A stretch of DNA of 64,000 nucleotides from Thalassospira sp. (GCF_030690045.1 NZ_JAUYHK010000005.1:124001-188000), one strand, 5' to 3'. Counted from the first letter of the stretch, positions 34,777-44,289 are shown. Numbers and translations: made by a program. The notes: a model not told the origin generated them from the letters alone.

Positions 34777-35757
34777 TTATCCCCAAAGGGCGCGGTCCGG
34801 TAGCCCCATAATACCCCGATCAAAGGACAGGCCATTTTCGCGGTCTTTGGCCATCCAGAGCGGACCATCCAGATCGACGATACGCGCACGGGCCGCCACC
34901 ACCATTGCCGGGGCCATTGCCAATGACGTGCCAACCATGCAACCCACCATCAACTGCATACCCGCCTGCTCCGCCGCATCAGCCAGTTCCAGCGCCCCGG
35001 TCAGACCACCGGTCTTGTCGAGTTTGATATTGACCATGTCATATAACCGCGACAGGCGTGGAATATCGGCGAGGGTATGAACCGATTCATCGGCACATAA
35101 CAAAACCGGGCAATCAAACCCCGCCAGACCGTCATCCTGCCCGGCGGGCAAGGGTTGTTCGATCATATCAACGCCCAGCGCATCCAGTTCCGCCCCGATA
35201 TCGACCAGAAGGTCCAGCGACCACGCCTCGTTGGCATCGACGATCAGGCGGGCATTCGGTGCCCCTTCCCGCACGGCACGCACCGATTCCAGAACGTTTT
35301 CGCCATTGAGTTTGAGTTTCAGCAAGGGTGCGGATGCCGCCTTTTTCGCGGCCTCGCGCATGGCATCGGGCGTATCAAGGCCCAATGTTTCGGCGGTGAT
35401 CAGGCCCTGGGGTGCAGGCACCCGGATCAGCTCCCACGCCCGTTTGCCATAACGTTTGGCCTCCAGATCCCAATACGCGCAATCAACCGCATTGCGGGCC
35501 GCACCGGCCTTCATGGCATTCTGCAATTCCTTGCGGGTCATGCCATGCGCCATTGCATCGGATATTGCCTGAATATCGGCAATCACACCGTCAACGGTTT
35601 CGTCATAGCGGGCATAGGGCACACATTCGCCGCGCCCGGTAAATTCGCCGTCCGACAGCATGACCACCACCACATGGGCCTCGGTCTTTGCCCCGCGTGA
35701 AATTTTAAACGCGGTGCGCAGGGGCCAGACTTCGGAGACGACCTGTAATTCGGGCAC
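34777..35757 (-). CDS. dgcA: N-acetyl-D-glutamate racemase DgcA (enolase superfamily)
   Basis: A 326-residue member of the muconate-lactonizing subgroup of the enolase superfamily, originally grouped with dipeptide epimerases. LLKLKLNGE carries the catalytic Lys-x-Lys; IVDANEAW, MIEQPLPAG and LCADESV give the three metal ligands; NIKLDKTGGL carries the second lysine. It starts at GTG, two bases after the dgcN stop, with GGAG seven bases upstream. In marine bacteria DgcN and DgcA together convert D-glutamate through N-acetyl-D-glutamate to the L form; the pairing here supports that name over L-Ala-D/L-Glu epimerase. Confidence 0.82.
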   Translation of the reverse strand: MPELQVVSEVWPLRTAFKISRGAKTEAHVVVVMLSDGEFTGRGECVPYARYDETVDGVIADIQAISDAMAHGMTRKELQNAMKAGAARNAVDCAYWDLEAKRYGKRAWELIRVPAPQGLITAETLGLDTPDAMREAAKKAASAPLLKLKLNGENVLESVRAVREGAPNARLIVDANEAWSLDLLVDIGAELDALGVDMIEQPLPAGQDDGLAGFDCPVLLCADESVHTLADIPRLSRLYDMVNIKLDKTGGLTGALELADAAEQAGMQLMVGCMVGTSLAMAPAMVVAARARIVDLDGPLWMAKDRENGLSFDRGIMGLPDRALWG

Positions 35758-35758
35758 G

Positions 35759-36763
35759 TTAAATCTCCAACAGCTTGTCAACAATCGGGGCAACGCCGGT
35801 CCGAACCGGATCAACGCAAGGCAATCCGAATTCCGCGGCAACATCGGCCAAAAGCCGGGTCGCGGCGGCTTCGTCCAGCGCCTTGGTATTGATCGCAATC
35901 CCGACAACCTTGCAATCCGGATTGGTCAGGCGGGCATGAGTCAGGTTCAATTCCATCGTGGTTTTCAGATCGGGCACCTTATATCCCGGCAGACCGCGCA
36001 TATGGGTGCGGGTCGGTTCGTGACAAATCACCAGCGCATCGGCCTGTGCCCCATGCAACAACCCCATCGACACCCCGGCAAAGGAGGCATGCGACAGGCT
36101 GCCCTGCCCTTCGATCACGTCCCAATGGTCCGGCTCATTGGCCGGGGCGATGGTTTCGACCGCACCGGAAATAAAATCCGAAATCACCGCATCAACCGAA
36201 ATGCCTTCACCGGCAATGAAAATGCCGGTCTGGCCGGTGGCGCGGAAAGTCGCCTTTTGGCCGCGTTTTTTCAATTCGGCCTCAATCGCCAGCGTCGTAT
36301 ACATCTTGCCGACCGAACAATCGGTGCCAACCGCCAAAGCACGCTTGCCCGGACGTTTTTCGCCATTGCCAACCGGCAGGGTGCCGTCGAAATGGCGCAC
36401 ATCAAACATCGAACAGCCTTTTTCGCGCGCGCGTTCCACCAATTCTGGTATGGTTGTCAAACGGGTATGCAAACCGTTGGCGATATCCATTCCGGCATCA
36501 AGGGCAGCCAGCAGGGTTTCCATCCAGGCAGGGCCAATAATGCCGCCACGGTTGGCAACACCCAGAACCAGAGTCCGAACACCGGCCGCCTTGGCCTCGG
36601 CAATGGTCATATCGGGCAAACCAAGATCGGCCTGACAGCCGGTCAGACGTAATTGCCCTTTGCACCATTGCGGGCGCCAGTCCGCAATACCGATGGCGGT
36701 TTTGGCGGCCAGTTGATCGGGCGCATCGCCCAGAAACATCAGATAGGGATGATCGATTTTCAT
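35759..36763 (-). CDS. dgcN: DgcN (DUF1611 family), N-acetyl-D-glutamate synthesis
   Basis: A 334-residue DUF1611 protein with a P-loop (GTDCSVGKMYTTLAIE, about residues 147-162) and conserved blocks GVANRGGIIGPAW, GQTGIFIAGEGISVDAV, VIEGQGSLSHASF and VICHEPTRTHMRG. The family was uncharacterised until DgcN was linked to D-glutamate catabolism as an N-acetylating enzyme. AAGGAGG precedes the ATG. It is the first gene of a two-gene operon with dgcA. Confidence 0.82.
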   Translation of the reverse strand: MKIDHPYLMFLGDAPDQLAAKTAIGIADWRPQWCKGQLRLTGCQADLGLPDMTIAEAKAAGVRTLVLGVANRGGIIGPAWMETLLAALDAGMDIANGLHTRLTTIPELVERAREKGCSMFDVRHFDGTLPVGNGEKRPGKRALAVGTDCSVGKMYTTLAIEAELKKRGQKATFRATGQTGIFIAGEGISVDAVISDFISGAVETIAPANEPDHWDVIEGQGSLSHASFAGVSMGLLHGAQADALVICHEPTRTHMRGLPGYKVPDLKTTMELNLTHARLTNPDCKVVGIAINTKALDEAAATRLLADVAAEFGLPCVDPVRTGVAPIVDKLLEI

Positions 36764-36913
36764 AATTACCTCCTTGACCAGCGTCCAGCCGCTGCCCTTA
36801 TAATCTTTGACCGACTATAACGCGAAACGGATGTGACCCGCCAGATATTGTCTTTGGGCTTATTCTGCAAACAGCCCGGATATCAGCAGTAAATTCTGAA
36901 ATATCAACCAAAT

Positions 36914-36996
36914 ATCGAATTTTTATCGAAAATTATCGCACACAAACCTCTTTTCTTGCGTATACATCCCGTAAAAACCGATAAAAACGCAAGAAA
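36914..36996. promoter_or_regulatory. Phased direct repeats and dyad in the divergent promoter region
   Basis: ATCGAA, ATCGAA and ATCGCA start at 36914, 36925 and 36935, one helical turn apart. Downstream a perfect dyad TTTCTTGCGT/ACGCAAGAAA (36952-36961 and 36987-36996) flanks 25 bases. They lie between dgcN and the glutamine-synthetase-like gene and are candidate regulator sites for one or both units. Confidence 0.55.
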
Positions 36997-37038
36997 CTGC
37001 AATCATTGAAGGACTGGCGTGAAAGCGCCCGACTAAAT

Positions 37039-38388
37039 ATGAGCACCGACCTTAATCAGTGGCTAACCGAACGCGGCATCGAAGAAGTCGAATGTATTGT
37101 GCCCGACATGTCCGGGGTGGCGCGGGGCAAGGTTTTGCCAACGGCAAAATTCCTGCGCGGCCTTGAAAATCAGAGCCTTGCCATCCCTGAAGCCATTTTC
37201 GCCCTGACCGTGACCGGCGGTTATCCCGAGGATACCGACGCCTTTCTTGATCCGGCTGAAAAAGATGTTTTGATGGTGCCTGACCCGGAAACCATCCGGG
37301 TTGTGCCGTGGTATGAAGAACCGACCGCCCAGATCATTTGCGACTGTTATCATTTTTCCGACGAACCGGTTTCGATTGCCCCACGCCATGTTCTCAAACG
37401 TGTTCTGCACGAATTTGAAAAACTGGGCATGAAGCCGGTAATCGCTCCGGAACTGGAATTTTATCTGGTCGCCAAAAACACCGATCCGGACAATCCGCTG
37501 GAACCGCCGATTGGCCGATCTGGTCGCCCGGAACGGGCATCGAACGCCTTTGGCATTGATGCGATTAACGAATTCGACCCGTTGATCGAGGATTTGTACG
37601 ATTATTGCGAGGCGATGAATATCGACGCCGATACCATGAGCCACGAATCGGGCCCCGCCCAGCTTGAAATGAATTTCAATCATGGCGATGCCCTTGAACT
37701 GGCCGATCAGGCGTTTTTGTTCAAGCGAACCTTACGTGAAACCGCCCTGAAACATGGTGTTTATGGAACTTTCATGGCCAAGCCGGTCGGCAATCATCCC
37801 GGCAGTGCAATGCATATCCATCAAAGTCTTGTGGATTTGAATACCGGCCAGAATTTGTTTGCCAATGCCGATGGCTCCAATTCCAAGCTGTTTTTGAATT
37901 TCATCGGCGGCTTACAGCGATATCTGCCTGCGGCCATGCCGCTTTTGGCCCCGAACATGAACAGTTACCGCCGGTTACAGCCATGGTCGGATGCGCCGAT
38001 CAATATGCACTGGGCGCTGGATAACCGCACCGTCGGCCTGCGTCAGCCCAATGGCCCGGCCAGTGCGCGCCGCATCGAAAACCGCATTCCCGGTGCCGAT
38101 GCCAATCCCTATCTGGCCTTTGCCGCATCGCTGGCCTGCGGGCTTTTGGGGATCGAGGAAGAAATCGATCCCACCGCCCCGATTGAAGGATCGGGTTATG
38201 ACCGGGCGCATTCCCTGCCCCGCCATATTCACGAGGCACTGGCGAAATTCAACCGCTGCAAACCGTTGAAAGACCTGTTGGGCGAGGAATTTTCCGCTGC
38301 TGTGCAGGCGGTAAAGGAAGCAGAATGGGATGCCTACCAGACCGTGATCAGCGCCTGGGAACGTGAACATTTGCTGCTGAATGTCTGA
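37039..38388 (+). CDS. Glutamine synthetase family protein (PuuA-like glutamate-polyamine ligase)
   Basis: A 449-residue type III-like glutamine synthetase homologue. The N-terminal beta-grasp (VECIVPDMSGVARGKVLP) lacks the Asp-50 loop of true GlnA. The catalytic domain shows APELEFYL and QLEMNFNHGD (metal ligands), GSAMHIHQSL, and NRTVGLRQP with AYLAF-like NPYLAF near the end. No GlnA adenylylation Tyr block was seen. It lies before a polyamine importer, so gamma-glutamylation of putrescine or a related amine is the likely role. The ATG has a poor ribosome binding site; a TTG 33 bases upstream is an alternative start. Confidence 0.83.
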   Translation: MSTDLNQWLTERGIEEVECIVPDMSGVARGKVLPTAKFLRGLENQSLAIPEAIFALTVTGGYPEDTDAFLDPAEKDVLMVPDPETIRVVPWYEEPTAQIICDCYHFSDEPVSIAPRHVLKRVLHEFEKLGMKPVIAPELEFYLVAKNTDPDNPLEPPIGRSGRPERASNAFGIDAINEFDPLIEDLYDYCEAMNIDADTMSHESGPAQLEMNFNHGDALELADQAFLFKRTLRETALKHGVYGTFMAKPVGNHPGSAMHIHQSLVDLNTGQNLFANADGSNSKLFLNFIGGLQRYLPAAMPLLAPNMNSYRRLQPWSDAPINMHWALDNRTVGLRQPNGPASARRIENRIPGADANPYLAFAASLACGLLGIEEEIDPTAPIEGSGYDRAHSLPRHIHEALAKFNRCKPLKDLLGEEFSAAVQAVKEAEWDAYQTVISAWEREHLLLNV

Positions 38389-38394
38389 TTGAAG

Positions 38395-38426
38395 TGTTGC
38401 GCCAGACATTTTATTCTGGCGCAACA
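38395..38426. other. Hairpin after the glutamine-synthetase-like gene
   Basis: TGTTGCGCCAGA/TCTGGCGCAACA, a 12-base perfect stem with an eight-base loop, begins seven bases after the stop. No T-run follows. It may be a 3' stabiliser limiting read-through into the binding-protein gene. Confidence 0.6.
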
Positions 38427-38609
38427 ATCTTCCATAAAACAAGGTTGCATCTTCACTTTATGCGAAAAACACCGATAATTCGCATCTTGTGTTTGACAAA
38501 AACCTGATGCATTTCAAGGATTGTAACCGGGAACTCTTCCCAAGTCCTTGGGGGGAAACGGAAACAAGATACGGTTTTTCAAACGCTGCCACATGGGAGG
38601 CACTGCGAA

Positions 38610-39716
38610 ATGAAATTTCTCGCTAAAAGCACCAGCCTTGTTGCTTTGGCTGCGGCCTTGTCGGGCATGAGCCTGTCGGCATCGGCCCAGGAAGTCCTCA
38701 ATATCTATAACTGGTCCGATTATATCGGCGAAGAAACTGTCGCCAATTTCGAGGCCGAATACGGTGTTAAGGTCAATTACGACGTTTATGACAGCAATCA
38801 GGTCGTCGAGGCCAAATTGCTGGCGGGCAATTCCGGCTACGATCTTGTCGTGCCGACCCTTGCCGATGCCAAACGCCTGATCGAAGGCGGTATTTTCCAG
38901 AAAATCGACAAATCGAAACTGGAAAATTACGGCAATCTTGATCCGGTCATCCTCAAACAAACCACCAAGGACGACCCAGAAAATGCCTATGCCGTTCCTT
39001 ATCTTTGGGGCACCAACGGCTATGGCTATAACGTTGCCAAGGTTAAGGAACTTCTGGGCGATGATGCACCGGTCGATAGCTGGGCGCTGATTTTCGATCC
39101 GAAATATGCCGAACCGCTGTCGAAATGCGGCCTGACGCTGCTCGATGATCCGGGTGAAATCGTGCCGCTGGTCAATTTCTATCTGGGTAATGTTACCGAC
39201 GGCGCACCAACCTCGGAAAGCATCGCAACGGCAATGGCCGAGCTTGAAAAAATCCGCCCGTTCATCACCTATTTCCACAGTTCGCAATACATCAACGATC
39301 TTGCCAACGGCAATGTCTGCGTGTCTGTCGGCTGGTCGGGCGATGTCGGGCAGGCATCCACCCGTGCGGCCGAGGCTGAAAACGGTGTCGAACTGGAATA
39401 TGTCATCCCCAAGGAAGGCACCCTGATCTGGTTTGACATGATGATGATTCCGGCCGATGCCCCGAATCCGGATCTTGCGCATAAATTCATCGATTACATC
39501 CTGCGTGCCGATGTCGGTGCCGATCTGGTGAATTATGTCGAATATGCCGGTCCGAATCTGGCCGCAATGGACCTGATCAGTGACGAGATCAAAGAAAATC
39601 CGGGCATTTTTCCAAACCAGGAAGTCAAGGAACGCCTGCGTTCCAAGGTTGAACCCGGTCCGCGTGAACTGCGCGAACGCACCCGTTTGTGGACGCGCCT
39701 TAAAACCGGTCAGTAA
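38610..39716 (+). CDS. potF: Polyamine ABC transporter substrate-binding protein (PotF-like)
   Basis: A 368-residue periplasmic protein. Signal peptide residues 1-26 end in ASAQ. The mature start EVLNIYNWSDYIGEETVANF, the YDSNQVVEAKLLAGNSGYDL block and PYLWGTNGYGYNV are signatures of PotF/PotD proteins; WSD and the Tyr/Asp residues contact the amine. The final RLWTRLKTGQ is the usual end. GGGAGG precedes the start. A strong hairpin terminator separates it from the rest of the operon. Confidence 0.92.
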   Translation: MKFLAKSTSLVALAAALSGMSLSASAQEVLNIYNWSDYIGEETVANFEAEYGVKVNYDVYDSNQVVEAKLLAGNSGYDLVVPTLADAKRLIEGGIFQKIDKSKLENYGNLDPVILKQTTKDDPENAYAVPYLWGTNGYGYNVAKVKELLGDDAPVDSWALIFDPKYAEPLSKCGLTLLDDPGEIVPLVNFYLGNVTDGAPTSESIATAMAELEKIRPFITYFHSSQYINDLANGNVCVSVGWSGDVGQASTRAAEAENGVELEYVIPKEGTLIWFDMMMIPADAPNPDLAHKFIDYILRADVGADLVNYVEYAGPNLAAMDLISDEIKENPGIFPNQEVKERLRSKVEPGPRELRERTRLWTRLKTGQ

Positions 39717-39742
39717 AGCCTGAACGGTTTGGATCTTTCCGG

Positions 39743-39773
39743 CAAGGCGCGGTTTTTACCGCGCCTTGTTTTT
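39743..39773 (+). terminator. Terminator between potF and potG
   Basis: CAAGGCGCGGT/ACCGCGCCTTG, an 11-base perfect stem with a four-base loop, followed by TTTTT. It should reduce transcription of the membrane components relative to the binding protein or force a separate promoter in the following 240 bases, where I see no clear hexamers. Confidence 0.85.
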
Positions 39774-40010
39774 GCCCGTGCCATGACTCGTCATCGCGAT
39801 TTGGGTCGTTGCCGAAAAATATCCCCGAACCAGCCCCAATATCTGCCTATTTTCTGAACAGCGGCAGGACTGCTCCCCGGTTTTTCAGCACAAAAGATCA
39901 TAATTTGTTCAAAATTTCGCACAGCCCTCTTTACAGATTGCGGAATTGCTTCATCCTGATAAGCAAATCAAATCAGGACAATATCGGTAACATCAGACGG
40001 GAGATGCTGG

Positions 40011-41171
40011 GTGTCACAGGGGGACAAACAACAGGCACAGGAATGTGTGCAAACAAGCCAGCCTTGGAATAATCCGGATGCCGTGCCTTTTATCCGGTTT
40101 GAACATGTCACCAAAAAATTCGGCGATTTTTTTGCCGTGGATGATGTGTCCCTTGATATTTATCGTCATGAACTGTTTGCCCTTCTCGGCGGGTCGGGCT
40201 GCGGCAAAACCACGCTTTTACGCATGCTGGCAGGGTTTGAAGAACCCAGCGATGGCAAGATTTATATCGATGGGGCCGATATGTCGGGCGTTCCGGCCTA
40301 TGAACGCCCGACCAATATGATGTTTCAGTCCTATGCCCTGTTCCCGCATATGAGCGTCGAACAGAATGTCGCCTTTGGCCTGCATCAGGATGGCTTGCCA
40401 AAATCGGAAATTCGCGACCGCGTCGAAGAAATGCTCAATCTGGTGCAGATGGGCAAATTCGCCAAACGCAAACCCCATCAATTGTCCGGTGGCCAGAAAC
40501 AGCGTGTCGCGCTGGCGCGATCGCTGGTGAAACAACCCAAGGTGCTGTTACTGGACGAACCGTTGGGTGCGCTGGATAAAAAGCTGCGCGAACAGACCCA
40601 GTTTGAACTGGTCAATATTCAGGAAAAGGTCGGCACCACCTTTGTCATGGTCACCCATGATCAGGAAGAAGCCATGACAATGGCCTCGCGCATTGCCGTG
40701 ATGAATGAAGGTGTGATCAAACAGACCGGAACCCCGTTTGAGCTTTATGAATATCCCAACAGCCGCTTTACCGCCAATTTTGTCGGTCAGGTCAATCTGC
40801 TGGAAGGCATTCTGGTTGATGATAACGAAAAATATGCAATCATCCATTCCGAGGCCGCAGGCGGCGATATTTACATCGATCACGCCGTTTCGGGCCATGA
40901 AGGCATGACATTCTGGGTCGCCTTGCGCCCCGAACGGATCCGGCTTTCCGACAGCCAACCGGCGGAAACAAAATATAACTGCCTGCCCGGCAAGGTCGAG
41001 GAAATCGGCTATCTTGGGGGGCTGTCCACCTATCATGTCCGTCTGGACAGTGGCACCCGCATTAAAATCAGCGAACCGAATTCAACCCGGCATATCGAAC
41101 CGCGCTATACGTGGGAAGATCGCGTCTGGGTCTCGTGGGAGGCCGGTGCAGCAACGGTTCTAAGCCAATGA
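40011..41171 (+). CDS. potG: Polyamine ABC transporter ATP-binding protein (PotG-like)
   Basis: A 386-residue ATPase. Walker A is GGSGCGKTT near residue 63, followed by MMFQSYALFPHMSVEQNVAF, LSGGQKQR and VLLLDEPLGALDKK. The C-terminal TOBE-2 domain begins after about residue 290. GTG start preceded by GGGAG seven bases upstream. The stop overlaps the potH start by ATGA. Confidence 0.93.
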   Translation: MSQGDKQQAQECVQTSQPWNNPDAVPFIRFEHVTKKFGDFFAVDDVSLDIYRHELFALLGGSGCGKTTLLRMLAGFEEPSDGKIYIDGADMSGVPAYERPTNMMFQSYALFPHMSVEQNVAFGLHQDGLPKSEIRDRVEEMLNLVQMGKFAKRKPHQLSGGQKQRVALARSLVKQPKVLLLDEPLGALDKKLREQTQFELVNIQEKVGTTFVMVTHDQEEAMTMASRIAVMNEGVIKQTGTPFELYEYPNSRFTANFVGQVNLLEGILVDDNEKYAIIHSEAAGGDIYIDHAVSGHEGMTFWVALRPERIRLSDSQPAETKYNCLPGKVEEIGYLGGLSTYHVRLDSGTRIKISEPNSTRHIEPRYTWEDRVWVSWEAGAATVLSQ

Positions 41172-42097
41172 GCGGAACAGCCCCAACCCCCAAACAACGG
41201 TTCGACCGCTGGATGGTGCGCAATGGCCGCTATCTGGTGATTGGTATTCCGTTTTTCTGGCTGATGCTGTTTTTTCTGGTGCCGTTTCTGATCGTCCTGA
41301 AAATCAGCTTTGCTACCGCCGAATATGCCCAACCGCCTTATAGCGCGCTGTTTCAATGGGTGGATCAGGGCATCAATATTGCCCTGAATTTCGGCAATTA
41401 CCTGTTTTTGCTTAGTGACAGCCTGTATGTCACCGCCTATCTGAATTCGATCCGGATTGCCGCGATTTCAACCGTAATCACGCTTCTGATCGGCTATCCG
41501 ATGGCCTATTACATCGCCCGCTCCAGCGGCACGGTGCGCAGTGTATTACTGATGTTGGTGATTTTGCCGTTCTGGACCAGTTTTTTGATCCGGGTTTATG
41601 CCTGGATCGGCATTCTGGACCGCGAAGGGCTGATCAATGCAGCCTTGCTGGGTCTGGGCATTATTTCCGAACCGCTGATCATGCGACAGACCGAATTTGC
41701 CGTCTATATCGGCATTGTTTACACCTATCTGCCTTTCATGATCCTGCCGCTTTATTCCACGCTGGAAAAAATGGATGGCAGTCTGGTTGAGGCCGCCCTT
41801 GATCTGGGTTGCCGCCCGTGGAAGGCCTTTGCCCGGGTGACGCTACCCCTCTCGTTGCCCGGTATTCTGGCGGGATCGCTTCTGGTTTTTATTCCGGCCG
41901 TTGGGGAATTTGTCATTCCGGAATTACTGGGTGGGCCCAATACCCTGATGATTGGTCGGACCCTGTGGGATGAATTTTTTGCCAATCGCGATTGGCCGAT
42001 TGCCTCAAGTGTCGCAATTGCCATGCTGTTGTTTCTGGTCGTGCCAATCATGTGGTTCCAGAATCTTCAGGGATCGGAAAAGGGGGACGGGAAATGA
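41168..42097 (+). CDS. potH: Polyamine ABC transporter permease (PotH-like)
   Basis: A 309-residue inner-membrane permease of six helices. The EAA loop is LVEAALDLGCRPWKAFARVT and the C-terminal GGPNTLMIGRTLWDEFF is typical of PotH/PotB. ATGA overlaps on both sides couple it to potG and potI. Confidence 0.92.
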   Translation: MSGTAPTPKQRFDRWMVRNGRYLVIGIPFFWLMLFFLVPFLIVLKISFATAEYAQPPYSALFQWVDQGINIALNFGNYLFLLSDSLYVTAYLNSIRIAAISTVITLLIGYPMAYYIARSSGTVRSVLLMLVILPFWTSFLIRVYAWIGILDREGLINAALLGLGIISEPLIMRQTEFAVYIGIVYTYLPFMILPLYSTLEKMDGSLVEAALDLGCRPWKAFARVTLPLSLPGILAGSLLVFIPAVGEFVIPELLGGPNTLMIGRTLWDEFFANRDWPIASSVAIAMLLFLVVPIMWFQNLQGSEKGDGK

Positions 42098-42927
42098 ATG
42101 GCAAACGCTCCACATTTCTGTTCAGCGCCTTGGTTTTCGGATTTGCTTTTTTGTATCTGCCGATCCTGCTGGTGATCATTTATTCGTTTAACGAAGGCAA
42201 ACTGGTTACTGTCTGGGCCGGGTTTTCGTTTAAATGGTATGCCACGCTGTTTTCCAATCAGGGCATGATTGACGCCGCCTGGAACAGCCTGCGCATTGGC
42301 GTGTTATCGGCCACCTTGGCCCTTGCCATTGGCACGCCTGCGGGCCTTGTGATGGCGCGGTTCGGGCGTTTCAAGGGCCGCACCCTGCTGTCGGGCATGG
42401 TTGCCGCCCCATTGGTGATGCCCGAAGTCATTACCGGTCTGTCCCTGTTGTTGCTGTTTGTGACACTGGAACAACTGGTGGGCTGGCCCGCCGGGCGCGG
42501 CATGACAACCATTGTGATTGCCCATACGACATTCTGTTCCGCCTATGTCGCAGTGGTGGTGCAATCACGCCTGTCGGGGATGGATATTTCGGTTGAAGAA
42601 GCCGCCATGGATCTGGGCGCACGACCGGGCAAGATTTTCTTTGTCATTACCCTGCCGATGATCCTGCCTGCCCTTCTCGCCGGGTGGCTGTTATCCTTTA
42701 CCCTGTCGCTTGATGATCTTGTGATTGCCAGTTTTGTGGCCGGGCCGGGATCAACCACCTTGCCAATGCGGGTGTTTTCATCGGTGCGGCTGGGCGTTTC
42801 GCCCGAAATCAATGCGCTGGCAACCCTGATCATTCTGGCGGTGACCATCATGATCGTGATCGCCAGCATTCTGATGGTCCGGTCTGACCGCCGCGCCCGG
42901 GCATCCCGCGCAACATCGGGCACATAA
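42094..42927 (+). CDS. potI: Polyamine ABC transporter permease (PotI-like)
   Basis: A 277-residue permease. The first helix and FLYLPILLVIIYSFNEGKLV are classic for PotI/PotC, and the EAA loop is SVEEAAMDLGARPGKIFFVI. It completes the importer with potFGH. Its end is followed by a bidirectional terminator. Confidence 0.92.
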   Translation: MNGKRSTFLFSALVFGFAFLYLPILLVIIYSFNEGKLVTVWAGFSFKWYATLFSNQGMIDAAWNSLRIGVLSATLALAIGTPAGLVMARFGRFKGRTLLSGMVAAPLVMPEVITGLSLLLLFVTLEQLVGWPAGRGMTTIVIAHTTFCSAYVAVVVQSRLSGMDISVEEAAMDLGARPGKIFFVITLPMILPALLAGWLLSFTLSLDDLVIASFVAGPGSTTLPMRVFSSVRLGVSPEINALATLIILAVTIMIVIASILMVRSDRRARASRATSGT

Positions 42928-42949
42928 ACAGACAAAATACCCAAAAACA

Positions 42950-42982
42950 AACGGCGCCCGGCATAATGCTGCGGGCGCCGTT
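42950..42982. terminator. Bidirectional terminator between potI and a TetR gene
   Basis: AACGGCGCCCG/CGGGCGCCGTT with an 11-base loop, followed by TTTTC on the plus strand and by TTTGTTTTT on the minus strand, serving two convergent genes. Confidence 0.9.
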
Positions 42983-43003
42983 TTCATTGCGGGCGGGTAG
43001 GTG

Positions 43004-43714
43004 TCACACCTTGTTTTGCTGGATTTTATCCATGCAGATCGTTCGATGCATATGCGGGATTTGCGCCCGCCAGAATTCCAGAACGGCGGTGCGGGCCGCG
43101 GTAGGGAAATCCAGAATGAAATCATCCAGCGCATTTTGCCGCATCAATCCGATCACCCGATCAGGCAATTGCGACATTTGCCACAACCCCAGAATCAGCG
43201 CATAGGAATTGGTCATCAAAAGGCGCGCCTGCTCCGGTTTCACATTGTAAATTTCCGAAATCCCTCCGGCGAAACGCTTGACCATCCCGGCGACAAACCG
43301 TTTGTGGATCAACAGGTTTTCGTCATCCGTCCCCTGTTCCAGAACCCCGTGCGACAGGGATGCCAGATGCATGAATTTGGAACGCGCAATCAAATATTCG
43401 ACAAAGGCACTGGCAACGCGGGTCGCGTCACGATCCTGCGGGGCGCGCAAACATTCCTGCTCGATCACCGCCAGATTGTTCTCGCACCAGCTTTTCATAT
43501 GCCGCTGCAAAACTTCCAGAAACAGCGTTTCCTTGCTTGAAAAATAAAGATAAAGCGTCCCTTTGGCCAGATTGGCACGTGTTGCCACATCGGCCGCCGA
43601 TGGTAATTGACCATCGCCTTCCAGAAATAACGCCTCGGCTGCATTTAGAATATCAGTCCGCCGTCGCAGCTTTTGTTCATGACTGCGCGCCCGGACCAGG
43701 CATTCCTGTTCCAT
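43004..43714 (-). CDS. TetR/AcrR family transcriptional regulator
   Basis: A 236-residue regulator, slightly long for the family. HTH segment SAADVATRANLAKGTLYLYF at residues about 39-58. The C-terminal domain contains FVEYLIARSKFMHLASLSHG, found in a subgroup of TetR proteins. It is convergent with potI. Ligand and targets unknown. Confidence 0.88.
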   Translation of the reverse strand: MEQECLVRARSHEQKLRRRTDILNAAEALFLEGDGQLPSAADVATRANLAKGTLYLYFSSKETLFLEVLQRHMKSWCENNLAVIEQECLRAPQDRDATRVASAFVEYLIARSKFMHLASLSHGVLEQGTDDENLLIHKRFVAGMVKRFAGGISEIYNVKPEQARLLMTNSYALILGLWQMSQLPDRVIGLMRQNALDDFILDFPTAARTAVLEFWRAQIPHMHRTICMDKIQQNKV

Positions 43715-43830
43715 CGTTTATATTCCCCCAACATTCTCCCTGCTCTATTAATGCCCTGTTGGGGGGCCTTGAGTCAAACATCCTGTCCATAAGTGTGGCA
43801 ATCGCCATCCACCTGTCCTCAAGTCGCAAA

Positions 43831-44289
43831 TCAGACGGGCAATTCGGTCGTGCGTTTGACTTCGCGCAGGGTGATGACGGTTTGCACCCGTTCGACACCA
43901 GGTAACTGGGTCAGAACTTCACTGTGGATGCGTTCATAATCAGCGGTGTTGCTATAAACAACATGCACCAGATAATCGCTTTGCCCGGCCAGAAGATAAC
44001 ATTCCACCACCTCGGGCACGGACTGGATTTCCTTTTCAAATTCTTCCAGGGCCGCTCGTGTCTGACGGGCGATGGAAATATTGACAAAGGCATTGCCCGG
44101 CTTGCCAATGCGGACCGGGTTTAACAGCATGGCATAACGGTCAATCAACCCGGCTTCTTCCAGAAGGCGCACCCGGCGCAAACAGGCCGATGCCGACAGA
44201 TTGACCTTTTCCGCCAGTTCGGCGTTGCTGATCCGTCCGTCGCGTTGCAACAGCCGCAGGATCATCCGGTCACGATCATCAATCTGCAT
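43831..44289 (-). CDS. Lrp/AsnC family regulator
   Basis: A 152-residue protein of typical Lrp size. N-terminal HTH (ISNAELAEKVNLSASACLRR) and C-terminal RAM domain (VVECYLLAGQSDYLVHVVYS). AGGGA about nine bases upstream favours the second of two nearby ATG codons. It diverges from alanine dehydrogenase and, as in other alphaproteobacteria, should be its alanine- or leucine-responsive activator (AldR/Lrp type). Confidence 0.9.
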   Translation of the reverse strand: MQIDDRDRMILRLLQRDGRISNAELAEKVNLSASACLRRVRLLEEAGLIDRYAMLLNPVRIGKPGNAFVNISIARQTRAALEEFEKEIQSVPEVVECYLLAGQSDYLVHVVYSNTADYERIHSEVLTQLPGVERVQTVITLREVKRTTELPV

